In this document: positions 25,261 through 34,469 of the stretch, piece after piece
How positions within the stretch are numbered: position 1 is the stretch's first letter
Layout: every line of letters starts with the position of its first letter
NCBI GenBank assembly: GCA_938042195.1
Contig: CALIRQ010000019.1
Location: forward strand, 1 to 64,000
From: an uncultured archaeon
GTDB taxonomy: Archaea; Thermoproteota; Bathyarchaeia; 40CM-2-53-6; CALIRQ01
Reading direction: 5' to 3'
Length of the DNA stretch: 64,000 nt
The notes under the pieces: model-generated
The model's input: the letters and a program-made list of their open reading frames with translations, nothing else
Database searches by the model: none
What the model was told of the DNA's origin: nothing
Program-made: the position numbers and the translations under genes

Positions 25261-26418
25261 TCATTTCGTCCTTATCTCAACTACGTCTCGATCCATCAAT
25301 ATGTGGGATGGCCCGACCCTCTCGCCCGGATATTTGCTGGATGGCCCCCAAACCCTGGCATATTTGTAATTCTCCAGGAGCGAGGAATGTATCCTCTTGG
25401 CGAGATCCGCGACGCTCGATCCCGCCTTGAGGATGAACGGCTCCCCGCTCGGCTCCCGCTCATTCGGCTCCTTCGTATAAACCCGTATTATGCCCAAGGC
25501 CCTCAACAGCTCCGATCCTATCAGGCCCAGGCCCTCCCCGGTCGAGGCGGAGACCTTGAGCACTGGGATGCCATCCCCGGCCACTTCCTTGAGCCTGGCG
25601 AACTTTTCGGGATCGCCTTCCAAATCGGATTTATTCGCCAATACGAGGCAGGGCTTGTAGATCTTCCGGATGCTCAGCAGGGCGTCCTCTATTTCCTCGA
25701 GGCTCGCATCCCCTTGGATCCTGACGATCACGCCCCTAAGGCCCAGCCCCAGGACCATCTTCTTGACGTCCTCGATCGTACAGCCCACAAGCCTCCCGGA
25801 TGCGATGATCCTCGGCTCCCCGATGCCCTTCGCCCTCTCGACCTCCACGCTGGTCCTTGGGGGGATCGGCGATATCCCGGCGGCATCGAGCTCTCCCAAT
25901 ATCCATTCTAGGTCTTTGGCAGCATCGCCGCTCAGGTCCACCATTATCATTAAGCCATCCGCCCTTCTGATCATATCGATCGCCTCCGGCTCCAATCCGC
26001 CCTCGGTGAGCGCGGGCATCTCGACGAGCTGGAACCTTATGTCCTCGAATCGCATGACTCCGGGCGTTGGGGACCTGGTGGTGAATGGATGGGATGCTAT
26101 CTCCGGCCTCGCGTTCGTCAGGGCCGATAGGAGGAGGCTCTTCCCTACGTTCGTCGGCCCGATGATCAATATCTGGGCGGCCCCCTCCTTCTCCAAAACG
26201 GGCTTGGAGGGACCTTTCCTCCTCTCCTTCCGCTCCTCCAGCTCCGCCTTAAGGGCGGCTATCTTCCTCTTCACCTGGTCCCTCAGCCTCTCGTTGCCCT
26301 TATGCTTCGGTATGGCCGAAAGGAACTCCTGGAGGGCCTTGATCTTCTCCTCCGGATCCTTTATGGCGATTGCCCTCTCCCACTTCGCCTTTGCCTCGGC
26401 GGTGAGGTTGGCCGGCAT
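25261..26418 (-). CDS. DRG-like GTP-binding protein with TGS domain
   Basis: 385-residue member of the Obg/DRG GTPase group. N-terminal helical region with basic KRKIAALKAELEERKERRK (about 45-70), G1 GPTNVGKS near residue 88, the conserved HPFTTRSPTPGVM (G2, about 108-120), a G3 region VEMPAL, G4 NKSD near 257, G5 SAS near 280, and a C-terminal TGS domain ending SHILMDRDVVEIRTK. DRG proteins bind ribosomes and affect translation. The G3 DxxG is not classical here (FQLVEMPALTEGG), which may alter hydrolysis. Confidence 0.87.
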   Translation of the reverse strand: MPANLTAEAKAKWERAIAIKDPEEKIKALQEFLSAIPKHKGNERLRDQVKRKIAALKAELEERKERRKGPSKPVLEKEGAAQILIIGPTNVGKSLLLSALTNARPEIASHPFTTRSPTPGVMRFEDIRFQLVEMPALTEGGLEPEAIDMIRRADGLMIMVDLSGDAAKDLEWILGELDAAGISPIPPRTSVEVERAKGIGEPRIIASGRLVGCTIEDVKKMVLGLGLRGVIVRIQGDASLEEIEDALLSIRKIYKPCLVLANKSDLEGDPEKFARLKEVAGDGIPVLKVSASTGEGLGLIGSELLRALGIIRVYTKEPNEREPSGEPFILKAGSSVADLAKRIHSSLLENYKYARVWGPSSKYPGERVGPSHILMDRDVVEIRTK

Positions 26419-27068
26419 TCCCGGGGCGCCCCGATGGGTTTTGGAGAGGGGCCTTTTATCCCTGTCTCTCTCCCCTATGGCGGCTCATCTTCCATGCATC
26501 GCCATCCCAGCCCATTTCGGACTAGGATTTTGGAAAATCATCGATCCAGGGCCATCGCTACCCGACCCCAACCAATCCTTATCGCGGCGATGCCTCGCCA
26601 TGGCCAGCCCGCTCTCCAGGCCCAGGAGGCCTTTAGGGGCATAACGATCGCCATGGGCTGAGGCGACCCGCCAGTAGCGTCTCCGCCCATTACGCGCGCC
26701 CACTGGGCTGAATGAGGACCCTCTGTTCGGGATTCAATTGCCCTCGAGCGCGGATTCCCTCCATTTGACGAAACGTATTTACTTACAATATGAATAATGA
26801 GGTGGCCGATTGAAGAGATTCAATGAATGGTGGTTCACGAGGAGAGTCCGAAGTCCAAAAGGCATGGGCTAGCCAAGGCGATGGGAAGTTTGAATTGGGG
26901 CAAACGCTTATCATGACCTGGGTTTGGAAAGGGCCGCCCCGCTGGGGATGAGGGCGCTGAGGAGGTCCCATTTCAATACGTCCTGTCCGTTTGGCGGAAA
27001 AATTGTTGAAGGGAATTGAAAGGAAAATTCACGTTTCAAAATTCCCTTTTCGATGGCGAGAGGAGAGG
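26419..27068. other. 650-bp gap without a recognisable gene
   Basis: No supported gene. Base composition falls from GC-rich (26420-26760) to more AT-rich (26760-27060). Possible promoter elements such as GTATTTACTTAC near 26773 have no convincing gene after them. No tRNA, repeat or known RNA was recognised. Confidence 0.4.
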
Positions 27069-27860
27069 TTAACGGCCGGCCCTGAGGGCCGCCTCTCGCT
27101 CTCGGCATCCCTTAAGGTAGCCCTCGGCGGCCGAGGCCAAGAAATTTGTCACACCTGTGCAAAGATATTGAAAGCCGATCCTACGCCAGCGCTCGTAGGC
27201 GGCCGGATCCCTAGCTATCGTGCCCGCGGCCTTCCCGGCGGCGATGGCCATCCTCCCAATGCGCTCTATGGCGGCCAATACCTCCGGATGCGAGGGCTGG
27301 CCCGGATAGCCCATCGAGGACGAAAGATCCGTCGGGCCGATGAATATGGCGTCTATGCCCTCGACCTTAACTATCTCGGCGGCGTTCCCGAGGGCGTCGG
27401 CCGTCTCCACTTGGACTATCACCAGCGTCTCCTCATTCGCCATCTTGACGTAATCCCCCAGAGGCCGGCCTATGCCGTATCCAGCCGCCCTGACGCCCGC
27501 CAAGCCGCGGCGCCCCATCGGCGGGTACTTCGCCGACCTCACGACGGCCTCCGCCTCCGCCACCGAGTTGACCAATGGGATCTGTATGCCCATGGCGCCC
27601 GCATCCAGATAGCGCAGTATATTCTGCTGCAAGTTCAGGGCGATGCGGACCAGGGGAGTTATGCCAACGGCCTCGGCCGCCCGGATCATATGCTCAACCG
27701 TTTCCAGATCCGGTATCCCATGCTCGGCATCTATTATGGCGAAGTCGAAGCCCAATAGGCCGAGGATCTCGACGGCCGCCGGGGAGGGTATATTGCAAAA
27801 GGCCCCGATGACCGCCTCCCCGCGGCGGAGCTTCTCCTTGACCGGGTTCTTGCGCATCAT
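27069..27860 (-). CDS. HpcH/HpaI-family aldolase
   Basis: 263-residue class II pyruvate/2-keto acid aldolase of the HpcH/HpaI family. Visible are FAIIDAEHG near residue 39 (acid/metal region), QNILRYLDAGAMGIQIPLV near 80-98 and FIGPTDLSSSMG near 175. Members cleave 2-keto-3-deoxy sugar acids or 4-hydroxy-2-ketoacids to pyruvate plus an aldehyde. An enolase-superfamily acid-sugar dehydratase lies just upstream on the same strand, so a dehydratase-aldolase route for a sugar acid (for example L-rhamnonate or a related acid) is the likely setting. Confidence 0.85.
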   Translation of the reverse strand: MMRKNPVKEKLRRGEAVIGAFCNIPSPAAVEILGLLGFDFAIIDAEHGIPDLETVEHMIRAAEAVGITPLVRIALNLQQNILRYLDAGAMGIQIPLVNSVAEAEAVVRSAKYPPMGRRGLAGVRAAGYGIGRPLGDYVKMANEETLVIVQVETADALGNAAEIVKVEGIDAIFIGPTDLSSSMGYPGQPSHPEVLAAIERIGRMAIAAGKAAGTIARDPAAYERWRRIGFQYLCTGVTNFLASAAEGYLKGCREREAALRAGR

Positions 27861-28001
27861 GCGCCTTCCACCGCAGATCCCAAGCCCGGCTCGGGGATCA
27901 ACGCCCGCGGGCCTTGGGATCGCCCCCTTACTGCCCCTTTGGCCCTTTTAGCATTATCCCTTCCGCGGGAGGATCGACCGGTCCAGCCCGCGATTCCGCC
28001 G

Positions 28002-29147
28002 TCAAGCATATGCGGGCCCATCGATGCCAGGGTGGTCCTCGACGAAGGCCTCGTCGATCTCTATGCCGAGCCCGGGCCCTTCGGGAGGCTCCAGGGAGCC
28101 CTCAACGGCCCTTATGGGGTTCTTCAGGAGGCCCGTTATCAACGGATTATCCCACGAGGGCTCGTATTCGGCGATCAAGGCATTCGGAATGCTGACCAGT
28201 AGATGGAGCGCCGCCGCCATTCCGATGCCGGAGGGATATATATGGGGCGCGAGGGATATGCCCCAAGCATCGGCCATCGCGGCGATCTTCCTGAGTTCGG
28301 TCACGCCCCCCGACTTCGTCACATCGGGTTGGGCTATGTCTATTAGGCCCCATTGGATGAGGGGCTGAAATCCGAATCGTGCGAAGTGGTTCTCCCCGGC
28401 CGCGATCGGGATCCTCGCCCTCTTTGCCAAGGCCCTATATAGGGCGAGCCTGTCGGATGGAAAGGGCTCCTCGAGCCAAGCGACCCCCAGCTCGGCCAAT
28501 CGATCCGCCAGCCCGATCGCGTCCTTCGCCGACGAATAGCGCGAGTTGGCATCGGCCATCAGGTCCACATCATCCCCAAGCGCCTCCCTCGCGGCCCTGA
28601 TTAGCTCCGTATCTTCCTTGACCCCGCGCCCGATCCTGAGTTTAAGGGCCTTGAATCCCTCGCCGACATAGCGGCGCGCCTCCTCCAAGAGCTCATCGAT
28701 CCCCTTCCACCCCAGCGCCAGCCCCCCGACGTAAGCCCTGATCTTGGGGCGGCATTTCCCGCCCAGGAGGTTGTAGAGGGGCTGGCCCAAGGCCTTCCCC
28801 AATAGGTCCCAGAGCGCTATGTCGATCCCGCTGAGGGCTATGACGCCCGCGGAGCCGACGCCATGAGTGGGCGACGCCGGGGAATATTGGTAATAAAGCG
28901 TTTGCCAAATCAACTCGATCTGGAACGGGTCCCTCCCGAGCAAAAGGGGCCTCAGGTTGGCGTTGATAAGCTTCTCGATGACCGTGGGCGATTTCGCGTG
29001 ATGTGCCTCCCCAATGCCGACGAGCCCATTTTCCGTTTCAATCTTCACCAGGACTGCGTCCCTCTTGACGAACCTCCCGAACCCGGCCCTCGCCTCGCCC
29101 TCGATCGGAACCGAGACGGCCCTAGCTACGACTTCGCGTATCTTCAT
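28002..29147 (-). CDS. mandelate racemase / enolase-superfamily sugar-acid dehydratase
   Basis: 381 residues. N-terminal capping domain, then the barrel with the base-bearing ALKLRIGRG (Lys near residue 165), metal ligands in MADANSRY (Asp near 196), LEEP (Glu near 222) and GENHF (Glu near 248), the Asp-His dyad DVTKSGG near 272 and APHIYPSGIGM near 297. These are mandelate-racemase subgroup features, typical of acid-sugar dehydratases. ATG preceded by TTAGGGAG (ribosome-binding site) and a TATA-like TTTATTAAAG near 29185. Paired with the HpcH aldolase downstream. Confidence 0.87.
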   Translation of the reverse strand: MKIREVVARAVSVPIEGEARAGFGRFVKRDAVLVKIETENGLVGIGEAHHAKSPTVIEKLINANLRPLLLGRDPFQIELIWQTLYYQYSPASPTHGVGSAGVIALSGIDIALWDLLGKALGQPLYNLLGGKCRPKIRAYVGGLALGWKGIDELLEEARRYVGEGFKALKLRIGRGVKEDTELIRAAREALGDDVDLMADANSRYSSAKDAIGLADRLAELGVAWLEEPFPSDRLALYRALAKRARIPIAAGENHFARFGFQPLIQWGLIDIAQPDVTKSGGVTELRKIAAMADAWGISLAPHIYPSGIGMAAALHLLVSIPNALIAEYEPSWDNPLITGLLKNPIRAVEGSLEPPEGPGLGIEIDEAFVEDHPGIDGPAYA

Positions 29148-29316
29148 GGGCTCCCTAAGGGATTGTGTATGCTTTTCTTTAATAAATCCGCTCCTAAAAG
29201 GATTCTCTTATAAGGGATTACGCTCGAAAATCGCTCCATTTCGGATTTGAGAGGCCGGTCAAATAGTAATTGTTTTAAAACCATTAGAGGCGGGAGTAGG
29301 TGAACGATTTTGAGGG

Positions 29317-29748
29317 TCATCCTTTCAACTTCTCAAGTATGATTGAAGGGCAGATCTTCTTGACGCCTTCGATCTTGCCAATGCTCTCCGACATGATCTT
29401 GGATAATTCTCTCCCATCCCTAGCCCAGATCTCCGCCATGATCATATGATCTCCTGTGGATGTTGCAACGCGCTTGACCTCCTCTATTTCACAGAGCCTA
29501 TGGGCAACTTCCAAAAGCTTAGATGGATCGACATCGATGCCGACTATAGCAACCGTATTGAAGCCTATTTTGGCCGGATCGATTATCACGGTAAATTTCC
29601 GAATGACTTCCCTCTCCCTAAGCGCCATCACCCTTTTCCTGACGGTGGACTCGTTCAGCCCCAGCTTCCTAGCAATCTCCGTGAATGTGAGGCTTCCATC
29701 GGCTTGTAGGAGCTCGAGGATTTTCAAATCGATTTGATCTACTACCAA
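29317..29748 (-). CDS. Lrp/AsnC-family transcriptional regulator
   Basis: 143 residues: N-terminal helix-turn-helix (LKILELLQADGSLTFTEIARKLGLNESTVRKRV, about residues 8-42) and a C-terminal RAM/ligand-binding domain (VAIVGIDVDPSKLLEVAHRLCEIEEV..TSTGDHMIMAEIWA). TTG start. It is divergent from rubrerythrin and follows the sugar-acid genes. Lrp proteins bind amino acids or other small effectors; its target could be itself, rubrerythrin or the metabolic genes. Confidence 0.92.
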   Translation of the reverse strand: MVVDQIDLKILELLQADGSLTFTEIARKLGLNESTVRKRVMALREREVIRKFTVIIDPAKIGFNTVAIVGIDVDPSKLLEVAHRLCEIEEVKRVATSTGDHMIMAEIWARDGRELSKIMSESIGKIEGVKKICPSIILEKLKG

Positions 29749-29802
29749 ATCAGTCCGCCTTTAATACTTTTTCATAGATTTTCTTCCGATTTTAGGAAGA
29801 AA

Positions 29803-29833
29803 AATTTATAAAAAAATAATGATTTATAAATTT
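29803..29833 (+). promoter_or_regulatory. tandem TATA boxes upstream of rubrerythrin
   Basis: Two close TATA-like elements, AATTTATAAAAA (about 29803-29814) and GATTTATAAATTT (29821-29833), in a strongly AT-rich stretch. The first better fits a start near 29835 with a short leader holding GAGGTGAT at 29844-29851. Confidence 0.5.
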
Positions 29834-29855
29834 TTCGGATCAAGAGGTGATGAAA

Positions 29856-30359
29856 ATGAGGAAAATGACTGAGGAAAACTTAAGGAGCGCGTTTTCCGGC
29901 GAGAGCCAAGCTCACATGCGCTATCTCATCTTCGCCAAAAGGGCCGAGGGAGAGGGCTTCCCGAACGTCGCTAGGCTCTTCAGGGCCATAGCCTACGCTG
30001 AGCAGGTGCATGCCTTGAACCATTACGATGTGCTCGGCATGATCCGTAGCTCATCCGAAAACCTCCAAGTGGCAATAGAGGGAGAAAATTACGAAGTGAA
30101 CGAGATGTATCCCGCATTCAAAGCCGTTGCCAAACTTCAAGAGGAAAAGTCTTCACAAAGGGTGATCGAATGGGCGCTTCAAGCAGAGAGGGCACATGCG
30201 GAGATGTATCAGAGGGCGAAACAATCCATAGAAGGCGGGAAGGACGTTAAACTTGGCCCGATTTACGTTTGCGACAAATGTGGCTATACGGTCGAGAACG
30301 AGGCGCCAGCTCGATGTCCATTATGCGGGGCCTCAAGTGAAGAGTTCAGGAAATTCTAG
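29856..30359 (+). CDS. rubrerythrin
   Basis: Non-haem di-iron peroxidase that reduces hydrogen peroxide in anaerobes. N-terminal ferritin-like four-helix bundle with FSGESQAHMRY (Glu/His ligands near residue 17), AYAEQVHA near 50, and AERAHAEMY near 110. C-terminal rubredoxin-like Fe(Cys)4 domain CDKCGY..CPLCGA near 142-160. ATG 29856 follows GAGGTGAT closely; ATG 29865 is also possible. It has a stronger, more AT-rich promoter than its neighbours and lower GC coding sequence, consistent with high expression or recent acquisition. Confidence 0.95.
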   Translation: MRKMTEENLRSAFSGESQAHMRYLIFAKRAEGEGFPNVARLFRAIAYAEQVHALNHYDVLGMIRSSSENLQVAIEGENYEVNEMYPAFKAVAKLQEEKSSQRVIEWALQAERAHAEMYQRAKQSIEGGKDVKLGPIYVCDKCGYTVENEAPARCPLCGASSEEFRKF

Positions 30360-30372
30360 GGATCCCTTACAA

Positions 30373-30382
30373 CATTTTTTTA
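30373..30382 (+). terminator. T-rich terminator of rubrerythrin
   Basis: A run of seven T residues (ATTTTTTTAC) 14 nt after the stop codon, the usual archaeal T-stretch terminator form. No stem is needed in archaea. Confidence 0.45.
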
Positions 30383-30473
30383 CATCATCCCTCTTTTTCT
30401 CAGAAATTGATATGCGAATCCCTTAACCTCGCTTAGGAAGAGCCCTGGTCTGTGCCCATTCCCCACGCAATTG

Positions 30474-31859
30474 CTAATAGCCAGCCTTCCTGAGGATCTC
30501 CCTGGCCGCTATTATCCCGGAGGCGGAGGCTTGGACTAGGCCCCTGCTGACCCCAGCCCCATCCCCGATGGCATATAGGCCGCTTATCCTCGTCTCGAGG
30601 CCCTTCGTCAGCTCTAGCCTAGAGCTGTAGAACTTCACCTCCACGCCGTAGAGTAGCGTGTGCTTCGAATAAATCCCCGGGCAGACTTGGTCCATGGCCT
30701 TCAGCATCTCCCTTATGTTCGATAGATGCCTATAGGGCAGGACGAAGCTCAGATCGCCGGGAGTGAAGGACTTCAGGGTCGGCGAAACGGTGTTCCGCTC
30801 TATCCTCTCGGCCGTCGAGCGCCGGCCCATATCCAAGTCCCCCAGCCTTTGAACGAGTATGCCACCTCCCAAGAGGTTCGCCATCTTGGCTATGTACTTC
30901 CCATAGGCTATCGGCTCCTTGAACGGCTCCGTGAAGGACGTGCTCACCAAAACGGCGAAATTCGTATTCCCGGTCTTTCTCCCAGAATAGCTCTGCCCGT
31001 TGACCGTGAGGACGTCATCGTACGACTCCGTTATTACCTCTCCGTTAGGGCAGACGCAGAATACCCTGACTTTGTCGTCGAAGGCCTTGGAATAATAGAT
31101 GAACTTCGGCTCGTAGAGGGCATCGGTCAGCTCCTCCATCACCGGCGCGGGGACCTCTACCCGGACCCCTATATCGACCGGGTTGTTCAGGGTCCTCAGG
31201 CCGAGCCTCTGCATGGTGGATTTGAGCCACTCCGCCCCGATGCGGCCCGGGGCCAAGATTACGTTCCTCCCCATGATCCTCTCCCCATCGATCGTCTCTA
31301 TGCCCTCCACCCTCCCGTTCCTAACCAATACATTCCCGACCTCCGTATCGACCATTATCTCGGCCCTCTCCTTGAGGTGGTCCCTCATTCTCCTCAGCAG
31401 CTTGGGCGCGTTATCGGTCCCTAGGTGGCGGATCTTGCTCGGCAGGAGCTTCAAGCCCGCAAGGGCCGCCCGACGCTCTATATCCTCTATCTTCTCCTCA
31501 TCGGTGCCGTATAGCTCCCTCGGGGCCCCGAACTCTAGGTATACGGAGTCGACGTAATCGATCAGCTCCCTCAGCTCCTCCTCGGAAACGTATTCGCGCA
31601 ACCATCCGCCGACCTCTGTCGAGAGGGTCAGCTTCCCATCGCTGAACGATCCTGCCCCGCCCCATCCGGTCATGAGCGGGCAGGGATCGCATCTGAGGCA
31701 ACCGGTCCCCCTATCCGATTTGCATCTCCTGACCTCTATATCCGGCCCCTTGTCGATCATCAGGACCTTCATGTCGGATTTAAGGGTCAGCTCGTAAGCC
31801 GAGAATATCCCGGCCGGTCCGCATCCGACTATTATCACATCGTAACTCTTTGAGCCCAA
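30474..31859 (-). CDS. FAD-dependent dehydrogenase of the COG2509 type
   Basis: 461 residues. N-terminal dinucleotide-binding VIIVGCGPAGIFSAYEL, a cysteine-rich loop CLRCDPCPLMTGWGGAGSF near residues 53-72, GRNVILAPGRIG near 198, and the C-terminal FAD motif GLYAIGDGAGVSRGLVQASASG near 425. Family members are annotated only as uncharacterised FAD-dependent dehydrogenases; a related set acts in isoprenoid/geranylgeranyl reduction but that assignment is not supported here. 15 nt downstream of the MFS gene, so probably cotranscribed. Confidence 0.82.
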   Translation of the reverse strand: MGSKSYDVIIVGCGPAGIFSAYELTLKSDMKVLMIDKGPDIEVRRCKSDRGTGCLRCDPCPLMTGWGGAGSFSDGKLTLSTEVGGWLREYVSEEELRELIDYVDSVYLEFGAPRELYGTDEEKIEDIERRAALAGLKLLPSKIRHLGTDNAPKLLRRMRDHLKERAEIMVDTEVGNVLVRNGRVEGIETIDGERIMGRNVILAPGRIGAEWLKSTMQRLGLRTLNNPVDIGVRVEVPAPVMEELTDALYEPKFIYYSKAFDDKVRVFCVCPNGEVITESYDDVLTVNGQSYSGRKTGNTNFAVLVSTSFTEPFKEPIAYGKYIAKMANLLGGGILVQRLGDLDMGRRSTAERIERNTVSPTLKSFTPGDLSFVLPYRHLSNIREMLKAMDQVCPGIYSKHTLLYGVEVKFYSSRLELTKGLETRISGLYAIGDGAGVSRGLVQASASGIIAAREILRKAGY

Positions 31860-31874
31860 GTCCTCCGACCCCCT

Positions 31875-33059
31875 TTAGGAGCCGAATGGCCCCTTTTTAT
31901 GATTTCCTAGGCCCGAGGCCCATCGAAGGGCCCCAGCCAAGAGCAGGGAAACGGCCATTGGGATCGCCGATGCCGCGATGGCGGCCGGTATCCCCCACGC
32001 GATCGCTATGCCCGAGGCGAATAGGGGCCCCATTATAGCCCCCAGGTTCCAAGAGAGCAGGTAAAAGGAATTGGCCCTTACGAGCGATTCCGGGCCGATC
32101 TCGTCGGCTATGATCATCGCCCCGGTCGGGTATATGATCCCATGGGGTATGCCCATCAGGACGAAGGCCATGGCGAAGGCTTGGGGCGATCTTGAGCCCG
32201 ATATAATGTAGGAAAGCGCGATGGCACCGGCCGCGGAGAAGGCCAGCGCCCTATTCTTCCCGATCGAGTAGACCAGCCTGCCTATGAAGAGCCTGCCCAA
32301 GGCCGTCATGGAGAAGTATCCGAAGAATAAGAGGGCCACCTGATCGCTCGCGAAAAATAGGTCCTCCTTGGCATATATGGTGGCATAGGCCAAGAATACG
32401 GAATATATGATCGCGAAGGCCCAGTAGATGCATACGGCCGATATGAAGGCCCCGTTCCCCAATATGCTACCGAGCGAGGACCGCCTCCTCTTCGAGATCG
32501 GCACGGCATCCGAGCCCCTTATCGAAAGCCGCACCAGCGCGATCGCCGCCGCGGGGAATAGGGCGGCTAGGAAGAACGTATTCCTCAACCCCAATCCCGC
32601 TATGGCCAAGCTCCCCATGGCCGGACCGGCCATCATCCCCAAGGCCAACGAGGAGGTATACGCGACTATTGAGGCGTCCCTCTCGCTGGGGGAATTCGAT
32701 GTCATCGAGCATAGGGTCAGGGCCGTGGTGCTGTAAAGGGCGAGGGCAAAACCTTCGAGGGCCCTCGAGGCCATTAGGATGAGGGGGTCCCCGGCCAGGC
32801 CATAGGATATGGGGGCCATCGATATCAGGAGTAGGCTGATGATCAACGAGGACTTCGGGTTCCTCCATTTGGCGATCATCCCAATTATGAGGTTCGATGC
32901 GGCGGACGTCGCGTAGAAGGCCGATATTATCAGGGCTACGTCGGATATGGAGGCCCCCAGCTGCCCCTTGGCGTATATCGCCAAGATTGATGAGGTCATC
33001 TGGAAATATGCCGATATCAGGAGGCCCAGGATCCTGATCGAGGTCATGAGGGCCGGCAT
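31875..33059 (-). CDS. major facilitator superfamily transporter
   Basis: 394 residues with about 12 transmembrane helices in two halves joined by a cytoplasmic loop (SIRGSDAVPISKRRRSS, near residue 185). Each half has a short basic cytoplasmic loop between its second and third helices (AKWRNPKSS near 65; GRLVYSIGKNRAL near 262). Substrate unknown; drug or small-metabolite exporters have this size. Upstream of, and likely in an operon with, the FAD enzyme. Confidence 0.85.
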   Translation of the reverse strand: MPALMTSIRILGLLISAYFQMTSSILAIYAKGQLGASISDVALIISAFYATSAASNLIIGMIAKWRNPKSSLIISLLLISMAPISYGLAGDPLILMASRALEGFALALYSTTALTLCSMTSNSPSERDASIVAYTSSLALGMMAGPAMGSLAIAGLGLRNTFFLAALFPAAAIALVRLSIRGSDAVPISKRRRSSLGSILGNGAFISAVCIYWAFAIIYSVFLAYATIYAKEDLFFASDQVALLFFGYFSMTALGRLFIGRLVYSIGKNRALAFSAAGAIALSYIISGSRSPQAFAMAFVLMGIPHGIIYPTGAMIIADEIGPESLVRANSFYLLSWNLGAIMGPLFASGIAIAWGIPAAIAASAIPMAVSLLLAGALRWASGLGNHKKGPFGS

Positions 33060-33120
33060 TGTCCAATCGCTCCTAGCGCTGTTTCGAGACCCATTCCTCG
33101 CGGGTGGGTTGCGGATGGGG

Positions 33121-33927
33121 CTAATCGCTCCGAATTAAAGCCTTCGCCTTCCCGAGGTAGGTCCCATCGAGCATGTATACGTCCGATCCCCCGAGCTCCA
33201 TGGAGCGGGATCGGAGGATTGGGCCTATGTACTCCCTCTCCCCGAAGTCCTCCCTGTTTATCGATTGCCCGCCTAGGAAGTCGTTAAAGGAGGGCATTAT
33301 CAGGCAATCCAAATCCCCAGCCTTCCCCCGGCCCTCACAGCGCTCCCCGACCCCCTCCCTCAACCTTCCGCGATCGCATTTCCCCCTCACCCACACCTGT
33401 TGAACTATCCTGAACCCCAATGGATCCGAGAGGGATACCGTGGGATGCATATGGGCCATGACTAAGAGGTCGCATTCCAGCAAATCCGGGCCGGGCCAAG
33501 CGTGGCCGTGGAAGAGCCCATACCTGCCCCAGAGCCTCATGCCCGATGCCCCCATCACCCTTATCCCGGAGGGAAGGAGGGGATCGATCCCCCCATCGTG
33601 GTTCCCCGGGACGAGGATCACCTCCCGCACCGAGCGCTTCAGGGCCTCGAAGAACTCCGGGACGTCCCTCCATTCCGCCATCTCGGCCTTCGCGATGGTA
33701 TGCTTAACGTCCCCCAGGAGTATGAGGAGCGAAGGCGAATGGGCCCTTATGAGGCCCAGTACCCTCTCCAGGAACCTCCCGGTTTGTGAGGGTATGTGGA
33801 TCCCTTGCTCCGATAGCGCCATCTCCCATCCTATGTGGAGGTCCGCGATCACGAGAGCCTTCTCCCTCCCCCTAGTAAGCAACAAAGCCGGATGGGGGAA
33901 AAGGGGCATGGCCTTCGATCGATTCAT
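33121..33927 (-). CDS. calcineurin-like metallophosphoesterase (COG1407 type)
   Basis: 268 residues with the full metal-site set: IADLHIG (residues about 27-33), LLGDVKH near 69, PGNHDGG near 107, FHGHAWPG near 140 and AHMHP near 157. Proteins of this family accompany Lhr/DEXH helicases or DNA ligases in many prokaryotes, and an Lhr gene lies 0.7 kb away on the other strand. Likely a DNA/RNA-end phosphodiesterase or phosphatase. An insert near residues 185-215 is rich in basic residues and Cys. The promoter TATA is shared with the divergent SWIM gene. Confidence 0.87.
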   Translation of the reverse strand: MNRSKAMPLFPHPALLLTRGREKALVIADLHIGWEMALSEQGIHIPSQTGRFLERVLGLIRAHSPSLLILLGDVKHTIAKAEMAEWRDVPEFFEALKRSVREVILVPGNHDGGIDPLLPSGIRVMGASGMRLWGRYGLFHGHAWPGPDLLECDLLVMAHMHPTVSLSDPLGFRIVQQVWVRGKCDRGRLREGVGERCEGRGKAGDLDCLIMPSFNDFLGGQSINREDFGEREYIGPILRSRSMELGGSDVYMLDGTYLGKAKALIRSD

Positions 33928-33969
33928 TCGATTCCCTTTTTCGCCCGCTTTTAGGCTCGTTGGCTCCCA

Positions 33970-33979
33970 GATTTAAATC
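33970..33979. promoter_or_regulatory. shared palindromic TATA box between phosphoesterase and SWIM genes
   Basis: GATTTAAATC is a perfect 10-bp palindrome centred at 33974.5. It predicts starts near 34001 (plus) and 33948 (minus), just upstream of ATG 34006 and ATG 33927 respectively. Confidence 0.5.
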
Positions 33980-34005
33980 TCTGGATCCCAAGCCCATTGG
34001 CGAAT

Positions 34006-34428
34006 ATGGGAGCGGCGGATTGGGGGCCCCTGGGGATTCGCGATATGGTGAAGAGGGCGGGCGGGTTGACCGAAGAGGTCAAGGAGGCCCTGAGGAACGC
34101 GTTCCCCAAGGGCTTGGATAGGGCGATGGAAGTGGTCCATAAGGGGGGCGTGAGGAGGATCGTGTTCAAGCCGAGCCGGAGGATCGTTTGGATCGTAAAG
34201 GGCAGGAGTGGAGAATATCAGGTCATTCCGGAGGCGCCCTTTTGCGATTGCAACGATTTCTATTTCAGGGTGATTGGTGGGGAGAAGTCCATTTGCTACC
34301 ATATATTGGCCCAAGCCATATCGGAGGCGCTGGGGCTCTTCGAGGAGGTAGAATTGGGGGATGGGGAGTATGAGGGGATCGTCGGCAGGCATTTGCCAAA
34401 GCCCAGCCCCCGGGAGGAAGGTTTTTAA
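34006..34428 (+). CDS. SWIM zinc-finger protein
   Basis: 140 residues with a C-terminal SWIM finger: CDCNDFYFRVIGGEKSICYH gives the CxCx(n)CxH ligands (near residues 80-99). The N-terminal part is a small alpha/beta region with basic residues (RRIVFKPSRRIVWIVKGRSGEYQV). Archaeal SWIM proteins are predicted nucleic-acid binders, and eukaryotic Sws1-type SWIM proteins act with RAD51 paralogues. Its position between a metallophosphoesterase and Lhr suggests a repair role; this is inference. TTG 33997 is a possible longer start. Confidence 0.8.
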   Translation: MGAADWGPLGIRDMVKRAGGLTEEVKEALRNAFPKGLDRAMEVVHKGGVRRIVFKPSRRIVWIVKGRSGEYQVIPEAPFCDCNDFYFRVIGGEKSICYHILAQAISEALGLFEEVELGDGEYEGIVGRHLPKPSPREEGF

Positions 34429-34469
34429 ATGGTGTGGGGATCGCCGATAGGAAAGGGGGCGCCGCCGAA

